Assembly: GCF_026041215.1 (NCBI RefSeq)
Contig: NZ_JAPEIQ010000013.1
Coordinates: 310,001-374,000, forward strand
Length of the DNA stretch: 64,000 nt
From: Hoyosella sp. YIM 151337
GTDB taxonomy: Bacteria; Actinomycetota; Actinomycetes; Mycobacteriales; Mycobacteriaceae
Direction: 5' to 3'
The position numbers were made by a program, and so were the translations under genes. The notes beneath the pieces were generated by a model, which was given only the letters and a program-made list of their open reading frames with translations, made no database searches and was not told where the DNA came from. Shown here piece by piece: positions 44,083-59,219 of this stretch. Each line of letters begins with the position of its first letter. Position 1 is the stretch's first letter.

Positions 44083-44109
44083 GCGCGCACTCCCTTCGAT
44101 AGGTTACGT

Positions 44110-44135
44110 TATATCGCTTTATTAACGATATATCG
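44110..44135. promoter_or_regulatory. AT-rich operator upstream of padR
   Basis: Seven-base arms TATATCG-N9-CGATATA (44110-44132), with the perfect palindrome CGATATATCG (44126-44135) overlapping the second arm. It lies 28-53 bases upstream of the PadR start, over the expected promoter. PadR regulators typically bind such AT-rich repeats in their own promoters; the match to this PadR is inferred. Confidence 0.65.
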
Positions 44136-44166
44136 CACAACTTCGCGACGCAACCCCTCATCCGGC

Positions 44167-46122
44167 TCAACCCATATGTGGCGGCTCCACCTGCGCCCGC
44201 ACCGGCACGGAGCCCTTCTGAGCGCTGCGCACGGCCTGGACTCGCCGCACCTCCCGAACCAGTTCGACGCTCTTCGTCCGCGCTATCCGCAGCAGAACGC
44301 GTTCAGCCTGTTCGGAGGGAGACGCGGTTGCGGACACCGGGGCCCGGGCTGCGGGTGACAGCGGCACCGGACCCAGAATGTCGGTGCCCTCGGGAAAGTC
44401 GGCGCGGGACACGAAATCGGTGACCGCCGCCGCAGGCCCATCTACTGCGATCATGCGCACGGCCGGCGGGAACCCCACCTCCTCCCGCTCGCGCAACTCC
44501 GCGTCAGCGAATCCTGCTGGATCCCAGCGGATCAGCGCTTGAACCGCGGGGATGGCGGCGTCAGCAACGACGACGACGGTGCCGCCCGCCAACGCTGGTT
44601 TGACGAGTGCTGACGCCGCCATCCACTTGCGCAGGGCATCCTCCGCAACTCGCAGGTCTGCCCGCCCCAGCATCGCCCAGCCGTCAAGCAGCAGCGCGGC
44701 ACCGTACCCATCCTCTTCGGTAACCGGTTCTGCACCAGGCGTACACACCACGAGGGAGCGCCGCCGCGGCACAGTCGCCAGCACTGCGTCGCCGCCGGAA
44801 GTCACAACTGGGACACCCGGAAACGCCCGCCCCAATTCTTCCGCCGTACGCCGCGCGCCGACCACTTGTGCCCTGATCCGTCCTGAGCCACACGCCACAC
44901 ATTTCGGCGCACCTGCCCCGGTTGCGCACCATCGGCAGCGATAATGCTGTGTGCCGCCGTCACTGAGCATCTCCATCGGACCCGCACACACGCGACATCG
45001 CAACGGCGTCCGGCAGTCCTGGCAGGCGAGTGCGGGCACATACCCCCTCCGCGGCACCTGCACTAACACCGGCTCGTCCCGACCGAGCGCTGCCCGGGCT
45101 GCCTGGAACGCGATCGCAGGCAATCGTGCTGCGCGGGCGGCGGGATCGCGAACGAGCGCCGTGTCACTGTCCGCCAGCGCGACGACGCGCGGCGATCGGG
45201 CACGCACAACGTCCCTGGGCGCGCTGACTTCCTGTGCCCAGCCGCTTTCGGCGAGCAGCTGCGCCTCACACGTCCGGGCAAAGCCTGCAATCACCAGACC
45301 TGTTCCCGATAAGTGAGCGCGCTGAATAGCGACGTCACGCACATGTGGGTACGGGGATCGCGGCTCTGCGTGCAGATCGTCACCGTCGTCCCAGACAATG
45401 ACCAGGCCAAGATCCTGCACGGGCGCGAACATCGCGCTGCGGGTACCTACTACGATGCGAGCGCTGCCCCGCAGGGCGCGCAGCCACGTGCGATACCGCC
45501 GCGCCGGACCCAGTCCGGCGGACAACACTGCAACGGCTGCCGCGCCAGCAAGTTTCTCGCACGCCGCCCCAACCCGATCCAGATCGCGCTGATCCGGAAC
45601 AACAATTAATGTGCCTTTGCCCGAGGCTGCGACCTGCGCAGCGAGTTCGGCGCACCGCATCGGCCACTCTTCCCCCGGTGCGGCCTGCCAGACTGCGCGT
45701 GCCGCCTTTCCTTCCCCGAGAGCGGTCACGAGTTCCGCGCCCAGCGCGTATGTCCGCCATGCGGTTACGTCAGGCGCAGCGGTGACTGTTGTTTCCGGGG
45801 TGTGGTCCTCCCCCTCGACCCGCGCGTGACGCGACGGGATCGCGAGGCGCAACACATCAGCCCTGGTGCCCGCACAGCGCTGCGCGACGACCGTCACAAG
45901 GCGAGCCACTTCGGGGGTCAGGACCTGAACCGGGGACACTATCCGGTCGATCCAGCCGAGCTTGCCATCCCGTTCGCTCGTGCTCACCCGTTCAAGAAGG
46001 TACCCATCTACCAGACGGCCAGCGAACCGGACGCGGACGCGCACCCCGGGTTGCGCAGCCTCGTCGATGTCAGCCGGAACAAGATAGTCGAACTCGCGGT
46101 CGAGGTGCGACAGTGGAAGCAT
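44167..46122 (-). CDS. priA: PriA-like primosomal protein N' without helicase motifs
   Basis: A replication-restart PriA relative of at least 651 residues. It keeps the eight zinc cysteines (367, 370, 376, 379, 396, 399, 408, 411) but the Walker A site is replaced by WQAAPGEEW near 145 and the DEEH box reads WDDGDD near 244, so it is probably not an ATPase, as in mycobacteria. The given ATG is the first standard start, but the 15 codons before it encode ERPIARILP, conserved in the M. tuberculosis protein. A CTG at 46170 with GGGAG five bases upstream may be the true start. Confidence 0.87.
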   Translation of the reverse strand: MLPLSHLDREFDYLVPADIDEAAQPGVRVRVRFAGRLVDGYLLERVSTSERDGKLGWIDRIVSPVQVLTPEVARLVTVVAQRCAGTRADVLRLAIPSRHARVEGEDHTPETTVTAAPDVTAWRTYALGAELVTALGEGKAARAVWQAAPGEEWPMRCAELAAQVAASGKGTLIVVPDQRDLDRVGAACEKLAGAAAVAVLSAGLGPARRYRTWLRALRGSARIVVGTRSAMFAPVQDLGLVIVWDDGDDLHAEPRSPYPHVRDVAIQRAHLSGTGLVIAGFARTCEAQLLAESGWAQEVSAPRDVVRARSPRVVALADSDTALVRDPAARAARLPAIAFQAARAALGRDEPVLVQVPRRGYVPALACQDCRTPLRCRVCAGPMEMLSDGGTQHYRCRWCATGAGAPKCVACGSGRIRAQVVGARRTAEELGRAFPGVPVVTSGGDAVLATVPRRRSLVVCTPGAEPVTEEDGYGAALLLDGWAMLGRADLRVAEDALRKWMAASALVKPALAGGTVVVVADAAIPAVQALIRWDPAGFADAELREREEVGFPPAVRMIAVDGPAAAVTDFVSRADFPEGTDILGPVPLSPAARAPVSATASPSEQAERVLLRIARTKSVELVREVRRVQAVRSAQKGSVPVRAQVEPPHMG

Positions 46123-46182
46123 CGGAAGAATCCGTGCGATTGGCCGCTCCGCTGCCGCTGTTCGCTCCAGTATCGCTCCCGG

Positions 46183-47397
46183 TCAGAGGCTCGCTGCAGC
46201 ACGCAGCGCATCAACCCGGTCAGTCTGCTCCCACGGGAGGTCGATATCGGTGCGGCCGAAATGTCCATACGCGGCCGTCTGTGCATAAATTGGTCGCAGC
46301 AAGTCGAGGTCGCGGATGATCGCGGCCGGCCGCAAGTCGAATACCTCCGTGATCGCCTCTTGGATCTTCGCAGGATCGACCTTCTCGGTCCCGAACGTCT
46401 CGACGAACAACCCAACGGGAGCCGCCTTACCGATCGCGTACGCGACCTGCACTTCTAGCCGGTCCGCAAGGCCTGCAGCGACTGCATTTTTCGCAACCCA
46501 GCGCATCGCGTAGGCCGCGGAGCGGTCTACCTTCGACGGGTCCTTACCGGAAAACGCACCACCGCCATGGCGCGCCATTCCGCCGTACGTGTCAACGATG
46601 ATCTTCCGGCCGGTGAGTCCGGCATCGCCCATCGGGCCGCCAAGCACGAACCGCCCGGTAGGATTCACCAGCAGCTTGAAGTCCGATGTATCGAGATCAA
46701 GCTCCTTGAGGTCGGATAGCACCGAGCCCAGCACGTGAGTCCGGATATCCGGCGCTAAAAGATTATCGAGGTCGATATCTGCTGCGTGCTGGGTAGAGAC
46801 AACCACTGTGTCGAGGCGTGCTGGACGGACACCGTCGTACTCGATTGTGACCTGCGTCTTGCCGTCCGGACGCAGGTACGGCAGGACTCCGGTCTTGCGG
46901 CTTTCGGTCAGCCGCCGCGACAGCCGGTGTGCCAGCGCGATTGGCAGCGGCATAAGTTCCGGCGTCTCCTGGCACGCGTAACCGAACATCAATCCCTGGT
47001 CGCCCGCCCCCTGGCGGTCGAGGTCGTCCTCGCTCAGGCCTTCGACCCGCGACTCGTAAGCGTGTTCAACACCCTGTGCGATTTCCGGCGATTGCGCGCC
47101 GATCGCCACGTTCACGCCGCACGAATTGCCGTCGAAACCTTTGGAGGATGAGTCGTAGCCGATCTCCAGCACTCGTTCGCGCACGATCGTCGGAATGTCG
47201 ACGTAGGCGGTGGTGCTCACCTCACCGACAACGTGGACCTGTCCGGTCGTCACCAGAGTCTCCACCGCGACCCGGGCGCCCGGGTCTTCCTTGACAATCG
47301 CGTCAAGGATGGAATCACTGATGGCGTCGCAGATTTTGTCGGGATGGCCTTCAGTTACTGATTCACTGGTGAACAGTCTGCGACTGGACGGGCTCAC
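46183..47397 (-). CDS. metK: S-adenosylmethionine synthase
   Basis: Makes SAM from methionine and ATP. The 404-residue protein has [25 protein letters not shown], the [12 protein letters not shown] signature and [19 protein letters not shown] start with GAGAGG eight bases upstream. The stop codon is directly followed by the priA leader. No SAM riboswitch is visible in the 99-base upstream gap; a TAGACT -10 lies there instead. Confidence 0.97.
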   Translation of the reverse strand: MSPSSRRLFTSESVTEGHPDKICDAISDSILDAIVKEDPGARVAVETLVTTGQVHVVGEVSTTAYVDIPTIVRERVLEIGYDSSSKGFDGNSCGVNVAIGAQSPEIAQGVEHAYESRVEGLSEDDLDRQGAGDQGLMFGYACQETPELMPLPIALAHRLSRRLTESRKTGVLPYLRPDGKTQVTIEYDGVRPARLDTVVVSTQHAADIDLDNLLAPDIRTHVLGSVLSDLKELDLDTSDFKLLVNPTGRFVLGGPMGDAGLTGRKIIVDTYGGMARHGGGAFSGKDPSKVDRSAAYAMRWVAKNAVAAGLADRLEVQVAYAIGKAAPVGLFVETFGTEKVDPAKIQEAITEVFDLRPAAIIRDLDLLRPIYAQTAAYGHFGRTDIDLPWEQTDRVDALRAAASL

Positions 47398-47439
47398 GTC
47401 GTTTGCCTCTCGCTTGGTTACCTTGCGGTCATTACGCTC

Positions 47440-47445
47440 AGTCTA
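47440..47445 (-). promoter_or_regulatory. -10 hexamer for metK
   Basis: TAGACT on the minus strand about 45 bases upstream of the metK GTG, in the gap after coaBC. It fits TANNNT; no clear -35. Confidence 0.4.
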
Positions 47446-47496
47446 GGCACGGTTGGTTCGTTCCGCCGTACTCGGCGAGCGAGGTGTTTTCCACCA

Positions 47497-48768
47497 TTAT
47501 CCGGCGTACAGCAACGCGCTGACGGCATCAAGAATTCGGCTCGCCATGAGGTTTTTCGACCCGAGCGGCAGGGCCTTCTCTGATCCTTCCCGCGACAGAA
47601 TCCACCCCATGTTCGAGTCCACCTCGAATGCCTTGCCCTCGCCGACCGCATTGACGACAAGAAGCTCACAGCCTTTGCGCTTAAGCTTCGCGCGGGCATG
47701 CGTCAAAACATCACCGTGCTCGTCACCCGTCTCCGCGGCGAATCCGACGATCACTCGCGTTGCAGGCAGCGCACCCTCGTCTCGCCGTTCCACGGTTTCC
47801 GCGAGGATGTCGGCATTGCGGACCAGAGGGATCATATCCGGCTCGCCGGCGCCCTTTTTGATCTTGCTCTCTGCGACGGATGCCGGGCGGAAGTCTGCAA
47901 CCGCCGCCGCCATGATCACGACGTCGGCGTCATCGCTGTGCTTGCGCACCGCGATTCGCATTTCCTCTGCTGTCGAGACTCGAACGATCTCCACTCCAGC
48001 TGGGTCAGTGAGGCCGGTAGCCGGACCAGCGATCAGCGTGACCTTCGCCCCGCGCTGAACCGCCAGCCGCGCGACGGCGTAACCCTGTTTGCCTGAGCTG
48101 CGATTGCCGAGGAAACGCACCGGATCCAGCGGCTCCCGCGTGCCACCCGCTGACACGACCACTTTGGATCCCGTCAGGTCGCGAGGAAGCGCATCCGCAC
48201 GCTCGAGAAGCATGCTCCCGAGCCCATAGATCTCATCCGCCTCGGGCAGGCGGCCGGGGCCAGTGTCTTCGCCCGTCAGCCTGCCCGACGCGGGTTCCAT
48301 CACAATCACACCGCGGCCGCGAAGTGTCGCGACGTTGTCAGATGTGGCGGGATGCTCCCACATTTCGGTGTGCATCGCGGGCGCGAACAGAACCGGGCAC
48401 CGCGCCGTAAGCAAGGTCGCGGTAAGCAGATCGTCCGCGCGGCCATGAGCGGCGCGTGCCAGCAGGTCAGCCGTGGCGGGCGCGACCACAACGAGGTCGG
48501 CCTCCTGCCCCAGCCGAACGTGCGGCACTTCGTGCACGTTTTCGAACACCCCGGTATGCACCGGATTACCCGAAAGCGCCTCGAACGTCGCTGCGCCGAT
48601 GAACTCCAGCGCTGAATTAGTCGGGATGACACGGACGTCATGCCCGGCCTCAGCGAAGTAGCGCACGAGCGCGCACGCCTTGTAGGCGGCGATACCGCCG
48701 GAAACCCCGACGATCACCCGCTTACGCGGCGCCGCACCATCAACCACTGCAGTTTCCGTTGCGGACAC
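47497..48768 (-). CDS. coaBC: Phosphopantothenoylcysteine synthetase/decarboxylase
   Basis: Bifunctional enzyme of coenzyme A synthesis. The N-terminal flavoprotein decarboxylase (about 1-190) has GVSGGIAAYKAC and the PAMHTEMW motif. The C-terminal synthetase (about 195-423) has VVSAGGTREPLDPVRFLGNRSSGKQG and AAAVADFRP. GTG start, 11 bases after the rpoZ stop. The order mihF-gmk-rpoZ-coaBC-metK is the standard actinobacterial one. Confidence 0.96.
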   Translation of the reverse strand: MSATETAVVDGAAPRKRVIVGVSGGIAAYKACALVRYFAEAGHDVRVIPTNSALEFIGAATFEALSGNPVHTGVFENVHEVPHVRLGQEADLVVVAPATADLLARAAHGRADDLLTATLLTARCPVLFAPAMHTEMWEHPATSDNVATLRGRGVIVMEPASGRLTGEDTGPGRLPEADEIYGLGSMLLERADALPRDLTGSKVVVSAGGTREPLDPVRFLGNRSSGKQGYAVARLAVQRGAKVTLIAGPATGLTDPAGVEIVRVSTAEEMRIAVRKHSDDADVVIMAAAVADFRPASVAESKIKKGAGEPDMIPLVRNADILAETVERRDEGALPATRVIVGFAAETGDEHGDVLTHARAKLKRKGCELLVVNAVGEGKAFEVDSNMGWILSREGSEKALPLGSKNLMASRILDAVSALLYAG

Positions 48769-48779
48769 TGCGGGACCCG

Positions 48780-49073
48780 CTACTCGCCCTCGTTGTGAAT
48801 AAGAAGATCCCCGTGGATCTCACGCAGCGAGATCGAGAGGGGCTTCTCATGCATTCCGGGATCAACAAGCGGCCCGACATACTCGAGCATCCCGCTGCCG
48901 ATCTGGTTGTAGTAGTCGTTGATCTGACGGGCGCGCTTCGCAGCGAAGATCACCAGTGCGTACTTCGACGACGTACGGTCGAGCAGCTCGTCGATCGGCG
49001 GATTTGTCAGGCCGACCGGCGGATCATAGACAGGAACTGCACTGGCATTCGTGTCAGCGCTAGGCGTCGTCAC
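48780..49073 (-). CDS. rpoZ: RNA polymerase omega subunit
   Basis: A 97-residue omega subunit that stabilises the beta' subunit. The conserved [28 protein letters not shown] segment is present. I chose the GTG with GAGGAG five bases upstream over a longer frame. It follows gmk after 39 bases. Confidence 0.94.
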   Translation of the reverse strand: MTTPSADTNASAVPVYDPPVGLTNPPIDELLDRTSSKYALVIFAAKRARQINDYYNQIGSGMLEYVGPLVDPGMHEKPLSISLREIHGDLLIHNEGE

Positions 49074-49112
49074 ACATACTCCTCTGATACTGCGGTCCAA
49101 AGTGGGCCATCA

Positions 49113-49721
49113 CTATGCCCCAACGAGCAAGGATAGCAACTCACCGACCGCACGTTCCACGTCGTCGTTCACGACGACGCGGTCGAACTCGTGCTGAGCA
49201 GCCAATTCTTCACGTGCAGTCGCGAGACGCCGCCGGACAATCTCCGGAGCTTCTGTTCCCCGCCCGGAGAGCCGCTCAACGAGCACATCCCAGCTCGGCG
49301 GTGCCAGAAAGACGAGCGTCGCCTCAGGCAGCCGCTCCCTGATCGCCCGCGCACCCGCGAGGTCTACCTCGATGAGTACAGGTGTCCCAGCGCGCAGCGC
49401 GTGATCAACGGGCGCCTTCGGCGTTCCCGAACGCTGCAAGCCACCGTGAACCTCAGCCCATTCCAGCAGTTCGCCCGCGTCGATCATGCGATCGAATTCA
49501 GCACGCGAGACGAAGTAATAATCCCGGCCGGGTACTTCACCCGGCCGTGGGTCGCGTGTCGTAGCGGACACGCTGAACCAAAGGTCCGGCACCACATCGC
49601 GCAACCGCTGCACGACCGTGGATTTACCGACAGCAGAGGGGCCAGCCAAGACGACTAGCCGCCCCCTCCGCCGTGCCGCCGCCTCGGTGCCAGACACAGC
49701 CGCGCCTGACGCTTCGTTCAC
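49113..49721 (-). CDS. gmk: Guanylate kinase
   Basis: Phosphorylates GMP to GDP. The 202-residue form has Walker [10 protein letters not shown] near residue 27, [13 protein letters not shown] and [13 protein letters not shown]. The open frame extends 35 codons into mihF; the GTG at VNEASG, with GGTGG eight bases upstream, gives a length close to mycobacterial Gmk. A GTG three codons earlier is an alternative. Confidence 0.94.
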   Translation of the reverse strand: MNEASGAAVSGTEAAARRRGRLVVLAGPSAVGKSTVVQRLRDVVPDLWFSVSATTRDPRPGEVPGRDYYFVSRAEFDRMIDAGELLEWAEVHGGLQRSGTPKAPVDHALRAGTPVLIEVDLAGARAIRERLPEATLVFLAPPSWDVLVERLSGRGTEAPEIVRRRLATAREELAAQHEFDRVVVNDDVERAVGELLSLLVGA

Positions 49722-49740
49722 GGCAGCATCCACCTCACAC

Positions 49741-50061
49741 TCACGCCTCGAAATCGAACCGCTGCAACAGCGCCTTACGCTGGCGCTCACCGAGGCCCCG
49801 GAGGCGACGCGTGGGAGCGATCTCAAGCTCGGTCATGATGTCCCGAGCCTTCACCTTGCCCACCTTGGGCAGAGCCTCGAGCAGCGCCGAGACCTTCATC
49901 TTGCCGAGAATCTCATCAGTTTCCGCATCGGCGAGAACCTGCTTGAGGTCGGTGCCACCGCGCTTGAGCCGCTCTTTGAGCTCCGCCCGGGCCCGGCGTG
50001 CCTCCGCCGCTTTCGCCAGAGCAGCCGCCCGCTGCTCATCGGTCAACTGGGGAAGGGCCAC
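49741..50061 (-). CDS. mihF: Integration host factor mIHF
   Basis: A 106-residue nucleoid-associated protein specific to actinobacteria that bends DNA and aids phage L5 integration in mycobacteria. The helix-rich N-terminus ([29 protein letters not shown]) and the helix-two-turn-helix [33 protein letters not shown] are strongly conserved. GTG start with GGAGG close upstream. It is preceded by an unusually long leader and a Crp-type site. Confidence 0.97.
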   Translation of the reverse strand: MALPQLTDEQRAAALAKAAEARRARAELKERLKRGGTDLKQVLADAETDEILGKMKVSALLEALPKVGKVKARDIMTELEIAPTRRLRGLGERQRKALLQRFDFEA

Positions 50062-50091
50062 GATTCCTCCGTCTCATCTACCTACGTTGTT

Positions 50092-50112
50092 CTCACCGCG
50101 AGCCGCGGTGAG
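50092..50112 (-). promoter_or_regulatory. Hairpin in the mihF leader
   Basis: Perfect nine-base arms CTCACCGCG and CGCGGTGAG around a three-base loop, ending 31 bases before the mihF start. It has no U-tract, so it is not a typical terminator; it may stabilise the leader or modulate translation. Confidence 0.5.
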
Positions 50113-50226
50113 TGCGACCGTACACACGAAGCCAACGGTCTGCTAAGCCTGGCGAGGCTCAGCGTGTCGGCCTGCGCACTAAAACGCGCCTTGACCATAC
50201 CGCGCGCACTGCCGGTCACCGTGGCA

Positions 50227-50255
50227 ATCCTTGCGACACGCAGGGAAAACGTCAA
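50227..50255 (-). promoter_or_regulatory. Possible mihF promoter
   Basis: On the minus strand TTGACG (50250-50255) and AAGGAT (50227-50232) are 17 bases apart. The -35 is good, the -10 weak. Transcription from here would give a leader of about 160 bases before mihF. Confidence 0.4.
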
Positions 50256-50290
50256 ACCAAAGCGCCGAGTTCGGGCAAATTTAGCGACTT

Positions 50291-50306
50291 TGTGAGCTGG
50301 ATCACA
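50291..50306. promoter_or_regulatory. Crp/GlxR-type binding site upstream of mihF
   Basis: TGTGA-GCTGGA-TCACA matches the Crp family consensus TGTGA-N6-TCACA exactly. It is centred about 78 bases upstream of the putative mihF transcription start, a position seen with activating Crp. mihF is the only promoter it can serve, as pyrF ends here. Confidence 0.7.
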
Positions 50307-50342
50307 TCGAATTGGGGTGTCTTGGGGTTTTGCTGCCAACTT

Positions 50343-51205
50343 TTATTGCTGGCGCAAGAAGCTGAAGGCCTCGGCAGTGCGGGTTACCGCTGCGCGCAAT
50401 GCACCCACGTCTGGGCCGGTCCGCAAGACATCCCTCGATACGGCAGGGAGCGCGAGACGGCCGTTTCCACCCATGAGCCGCGCAACCGAAGCAGGGGTTC
50501 CCCCCTGCGCACCCACACCCGGCAGCAGGACCGGCCCGTTCAGCCCGGACAGGTTGGGCACCGAATCTAGCGTGGCTCCAATGACGACACCCACCGACCC
50601 CAGCGGTTCCGCCTCCCTATTGCATTCCGCGGCGTCATCCACCATGGTCTGCGCGATACTGTGACCAGGCGCCGAACGAGCAGCCTGCACCTGCTGACCT
50701 TCCGGGTTGGACGTCGCGGCGAGCACGAAAACGCCGCGTCCGGTCTGCTGTGCGAGTGTGATCGCTGGTGTGAGCGATCCAAAGCCTAGATACGGCGACA
50801 CAGTCATCGCGTCAGCCGCCAGCGGTGATTCATCGGCCAGCCATGCGCGCGCATACGCCGCCATGGTCGAACCGATATCACCGCGTTTAGCGTCAGCCAG
50901 AACCAGAGCTCCGCCCGAGCGCAGCGTGGCCATTGTGCGTTCCAGGACGGTATACCCCTGCGCACCATATGCCTCGAAGAACGCGACCTGCGGTTTCACG
51001 ATCGCCGCTGTGTGTGCGAACGCGTCCGCACACCGGTCGGCAAACTCCGCGAGTCCACGGGCGCAGACACTCAGCCCCCATGCCTCCAGAAGCTGCGGAT
51101 GCGGATCGATTCCGACGCATACCGGTCCGCGCTGGTCCAGCGCGGACCGCAGCCGGGCACCGAATGACGCACGCGTGCCCGCACCCCCAGTCGCAGTCGC
51201 TTCGC

Positions 51206-51209
<4 letters not shown>
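50343..51209 (-). CDS. pyrF: Orotidine 5'-phosphate decarboxylase
   Basis: Last step of UMP synthesis. The 288-residue enzyme is of the long actinobacterial type 2 group, with [11 protein letters not shown] at the start and the catalytic [11 protein letters not shown] loop. The ATG overlaps the carB stop by four bases (ATGA); the longer open frame would lie inside carB. It is the last gene of the pyr operon. Confidence 0.95.
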
Positions 51210-54531
<3,322 letters not shown>

Positions 54532-54532
<1 letters not shown>

Positions 54533-55698
54533 TACACAGCGCCTTTCTTGGCCGAAGCGGCGTCGAGCGTGGAAATGAACTGATCGAAGAGGTACGCGGC
54601 GTCATGCGGGCCGGCGGCCGCTTCCGGGTGGTACTGAACCGAGAACGCGGAGCCGTCCAGCAGCCGCACGCCCTCTACTGTCCCGTCGTTGGCACACGTG
54701 TGACTGATGACTGCCCGGCCAAACGGCGTGTCAAACTCTTGGCCCGCTTCGCCTTCGAGCGCGAAGCCGTGGTTCTGCGCAGTGATTGCTACCTGCCCGG
54801 TCGCATGGTCGATGACCGGGATGTTGATTCCGCGGTGCCCGAACTTCATCTTGTACGTTGACAAGCCGAGGGCCCGACCCAGAATCTGGTTTCCGAAGCA
54901 GATACCGAACAGCGGGAGCCGCTGTCCGAGAATAGCTTTCGTCAACTGAACCGCGTTGTTCGCGGTCGCGGGGTCGCCGGGGCCGTTGGACAGAAAGGCA
55001 CCGTCAGGATCGAGGTCCAGGATGTCTTCTAGCGTCGCGGTGCTGGGGACGACGTGAACCCGCACCCCGCGCTGCGCGAACATTCGCGGAGTGTTCGTCT
55101 TGATACCGAGGTCAACCGCCGCGATGGTGAACCGTGCCGTGCCTTCGGGCTCGATGGTGTAGCCGCCTGGCGTCGACACTTCCTCGGCGAGACTCGCACC
55201 GAGCATCGAAGGCTGGTTGCGCACACGTTCGACGAGTTCATCCGCGGGAGCGAGTGCGTCACCTGAGAAAACACCGGCCCGCATCGAGCCGAAGTTGCGG
55301 AGGTGGCGCACGACGGCCCGCGTGTCAATGCCCTGAATGCCCACTACATTCTGGCGGATCAGTTCGTCCTCGAGAGTCCCGGTTGCGCGCCAGTTCGATG
55401 TCCGGCGAGTTGCGTCCCGGATCGCATAACCCGCGACCCAGATTTTGCCCGCCGCACCCGCGGCCTCGTGGCCGCGTGACCCTATGGACTCGCTGTCATC
55501 GAGGTTCCACCCGGTATTGCCGATCTGCGGCGCCGTGGCCACAACGATCTGCCGGTGGTAGCTCGGATCCGTGAGTGTTTCCTGATAACCCGTCATCGCG
55601 GTACTGAAAACTGCCTCGCCGAGGGTTTCACCTACGGCTCCGAAGCTGCGGCCACGATAGACCTTGCCGTCTTCGAGAACCAGTGCTGCTTCGCTCAC
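54532..55698 (-). CDS. carA: Carbamoyl-phosphate synthase small subunit
   Basis: Glutamine amidotransferase subunit that gives ammonia to CarB. The 388-residue protein has the N-terminal [14 protein letters not shown], the nucleophile Cys267 in [10 protein letters not shown] and the [10 protein letters not shown] histidine-glutamate pair. GTG start overlapping the preceding gene by four bases (GTGA). Confidence 0.97.
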
Positions 55699-56267
55699 CC
55701 GTCCACACCGTTCTTTCCGTCTTGTTTTGAGCTGTTTGTAGCGTTGCGTTCCGGGTTTCCCGGCCCGTCCGTGCGGGTACTGCCGCTATCCCAGACGCCC
55801 ACCCAGTCGTGGTATTCGAGTTTGTCGACCGCACGGAAGCCGCTGTCAATTTCGGCTCCCGTGCTTGTGCGCCATCGAATCACGAGCAGGCCATCCCGTG
55901 TCATGACTTTGCCGGCCAACTTCGCATCAGTGCGAAGATGCAGCACTTGCTCGCGCGGCATCCAGATCGTGCTCGCACCCGAACGCGTCAGCAGCAGGCC
56001 ATCGTCGTAAGCGGTAAGTTCACCCTCAGCACGGTCCCCGAAATCGTCGACCGCCACCCGGTTGATCCATGACGGCGCCAGCGTGGATCCCACATAGAGT
56101 CCCGCGCTCGGTCCCAGCAGCGGCGCGCCGAACGTACCCGGAATTTCTGGGAGCGCACCGACAATCGCACGTTGCCGCTCGCCGCGCCGCCGCCATGATC
56201 GGATCATCAGCCACACAAGCAGGATCCAGATCGCAAAGAGGAGAACCGTGAGAAGTGTTCTCGTCAC
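55695..56267 (-). CDS. Membrane-anchored PH-like protein in the pyr operon
   Basis: A 190-residue protein with one N-terminal membrane helix (about residues 5-22), a basic stretch and a cytoplasmic beta-rich domain of the bacterial PH-like type. The C-terminal 30 residues are polar. It matches Rv1382 in size and place between pyrC and carA. Overlap of four bases on both sides (GTGA) makes it part of the pyr operon. Function unknown. Confidence 0.85.
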   Translation of the reverse strand: MTRTLLTVLLFAIWILLVWLMIRSWRRRGERQRAIVGALPEIPGTFGAPLLGPSAGLYVGSTLAPSWINRVAVDDFGDRAEGELTAYDDGLLLTRSGASTIWMPREQVLHLRTDAKLAGKVMTRDGLLVIRWRTSTGAEIDSGFRAVDKLEYHDWVGVWDSGSTRTDGPGNPERNATNSSKQDGKNGVDG

Positions 56268-57561
56268 AGCGCATTCACCTTGCCTTCCTCAGCCGTGATC
56301 CGGCCGCGGAGCATCGTCAGCCGAACCTGACCTGGCAGCGTGAGACCTTCAAATGGGGTGTTGTCCGAAATGCTCGCGAACGCGTCACCCTGTACGACCC
56401 AGTGGGTTTCCGGATCGACAAGTGTGAGGTTCGCGGGTTCGCCCACCTCGATTGGTCGTCCCTGATCGGTCAGGCCGACGATCTGTGCGGGTTTCTCACT
56501 CATCACCCGCGCGACGGCACGCCACGTCAGAAGCCCGGGCCGCACCATCGTGTCGATGATGATCGACAGTGCTGTCTGCAAACCGAGCATCCCCGGCCGT
56601 GCGGCCGCGAACTCGCAGCATTTGTCCTGCGCCGCGTGCGGAGCGTGGTCGGTAGCCACGCAATCGATCACTCCCTCGGCTAAGGCCTGCCGCAAGGCCG
56701 CGACGTCGCTCGTTTCGCGCAGCGGTGGGTTCACTTTGTTGACCGCGTCGTACGTCTCGAGTCGTGAGTCATCGAGCATCAGGTGGTGCGGGGTAACTTC
56801 AGCGGTGATCGAGATGCCCTGCGACTTCGCCCATTTGAGGAGTTCCACCGTCCCTGCTGTCGACGCGTGACAGATGTGCACGCGGTAACCGGCGTCACGT
56901 GCTAGCAGCGCGTCCCGCGCCACGATTGATTCCTCCGCAGCCCGCGGCCAGCCAGTAAGGCCGAGGCGCGCCGCTGCGGGGCCCTCATGCGCCACGGCAC
57001 CGACCGTCAGGCGCGGTTCCTCCGCGTGCTGGGCGATCAGCACCCCTAGGCCGCGTGCATATTCAAGCGCCCGGCGCATAATTAGTGGGTCCTCGACGCA
57101 ATAGCCGTCGTCCGAGAACATCTTGACGCGCGCTTTTCCGCTGGACATCGCGCCGAGTTCGGCGAGTTGCTTGCCCTTGAGACCAACGGTTACTGCCCCG
57201 ACCGGGTGCACGTCGACGAGCCCGATCTCCCGGCCGCGGCGCCACACGTGATCGGTGATCACAGCGGTGTCTGCGACGGGATCGGTGTTCGCCATCGCGA
57301 ACACCGCGGTATATCCGCCGAGCGCCGCTGCTGCGGAACCAGTTGCAATCGTTTCCGTGTCTTCACGACCTGGCTCGCGCAAGTGCGTGTGCAGATCCAC
57401 GAACCCGGGCAGCAAGATGTGCCCGCCGGCTTCCACCACTGTTGCGCCGTCCGCGTCGAGTCCGGCGCCGATTTCCGCGATCTGACCGTCACGTACGCGC
57501 ACATCGACTGGTTCGCCTTCGCCGTACAGCCGGACTTCTCTAAGCAGAATGGGAGTGTTTG

Positions 57562-57565
<4 letters not shown>
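56264..57565 (-). CDS. pyrC: Dihydroorotase
   Basis: Closes carbamoyl-aspartate to dihydroorotate. The 433-residue amidohydrolase is of type I, with the zinc-binding [11 protein letters not shown] near residue 57, the [10 protein letters not shown] region, HICHASTAG and the ATDHAPHA motif near 305. GTG start coupled to pyrB by a GTGA overlap. Confidence 0.97.
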
Positions 57566-59196
<1,631 letters not shown>

Positions 59197-59219
59197 ACGC
59201 CGTTTTGCCGCAGTCGACC

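Noticed and set aside
47398-47496. SAM riboswitch upstream of metK
   Set aside because: No SAM-I, SAM-II or SAM-IV core pattern could be seen; only a -10-like hexamer is present.
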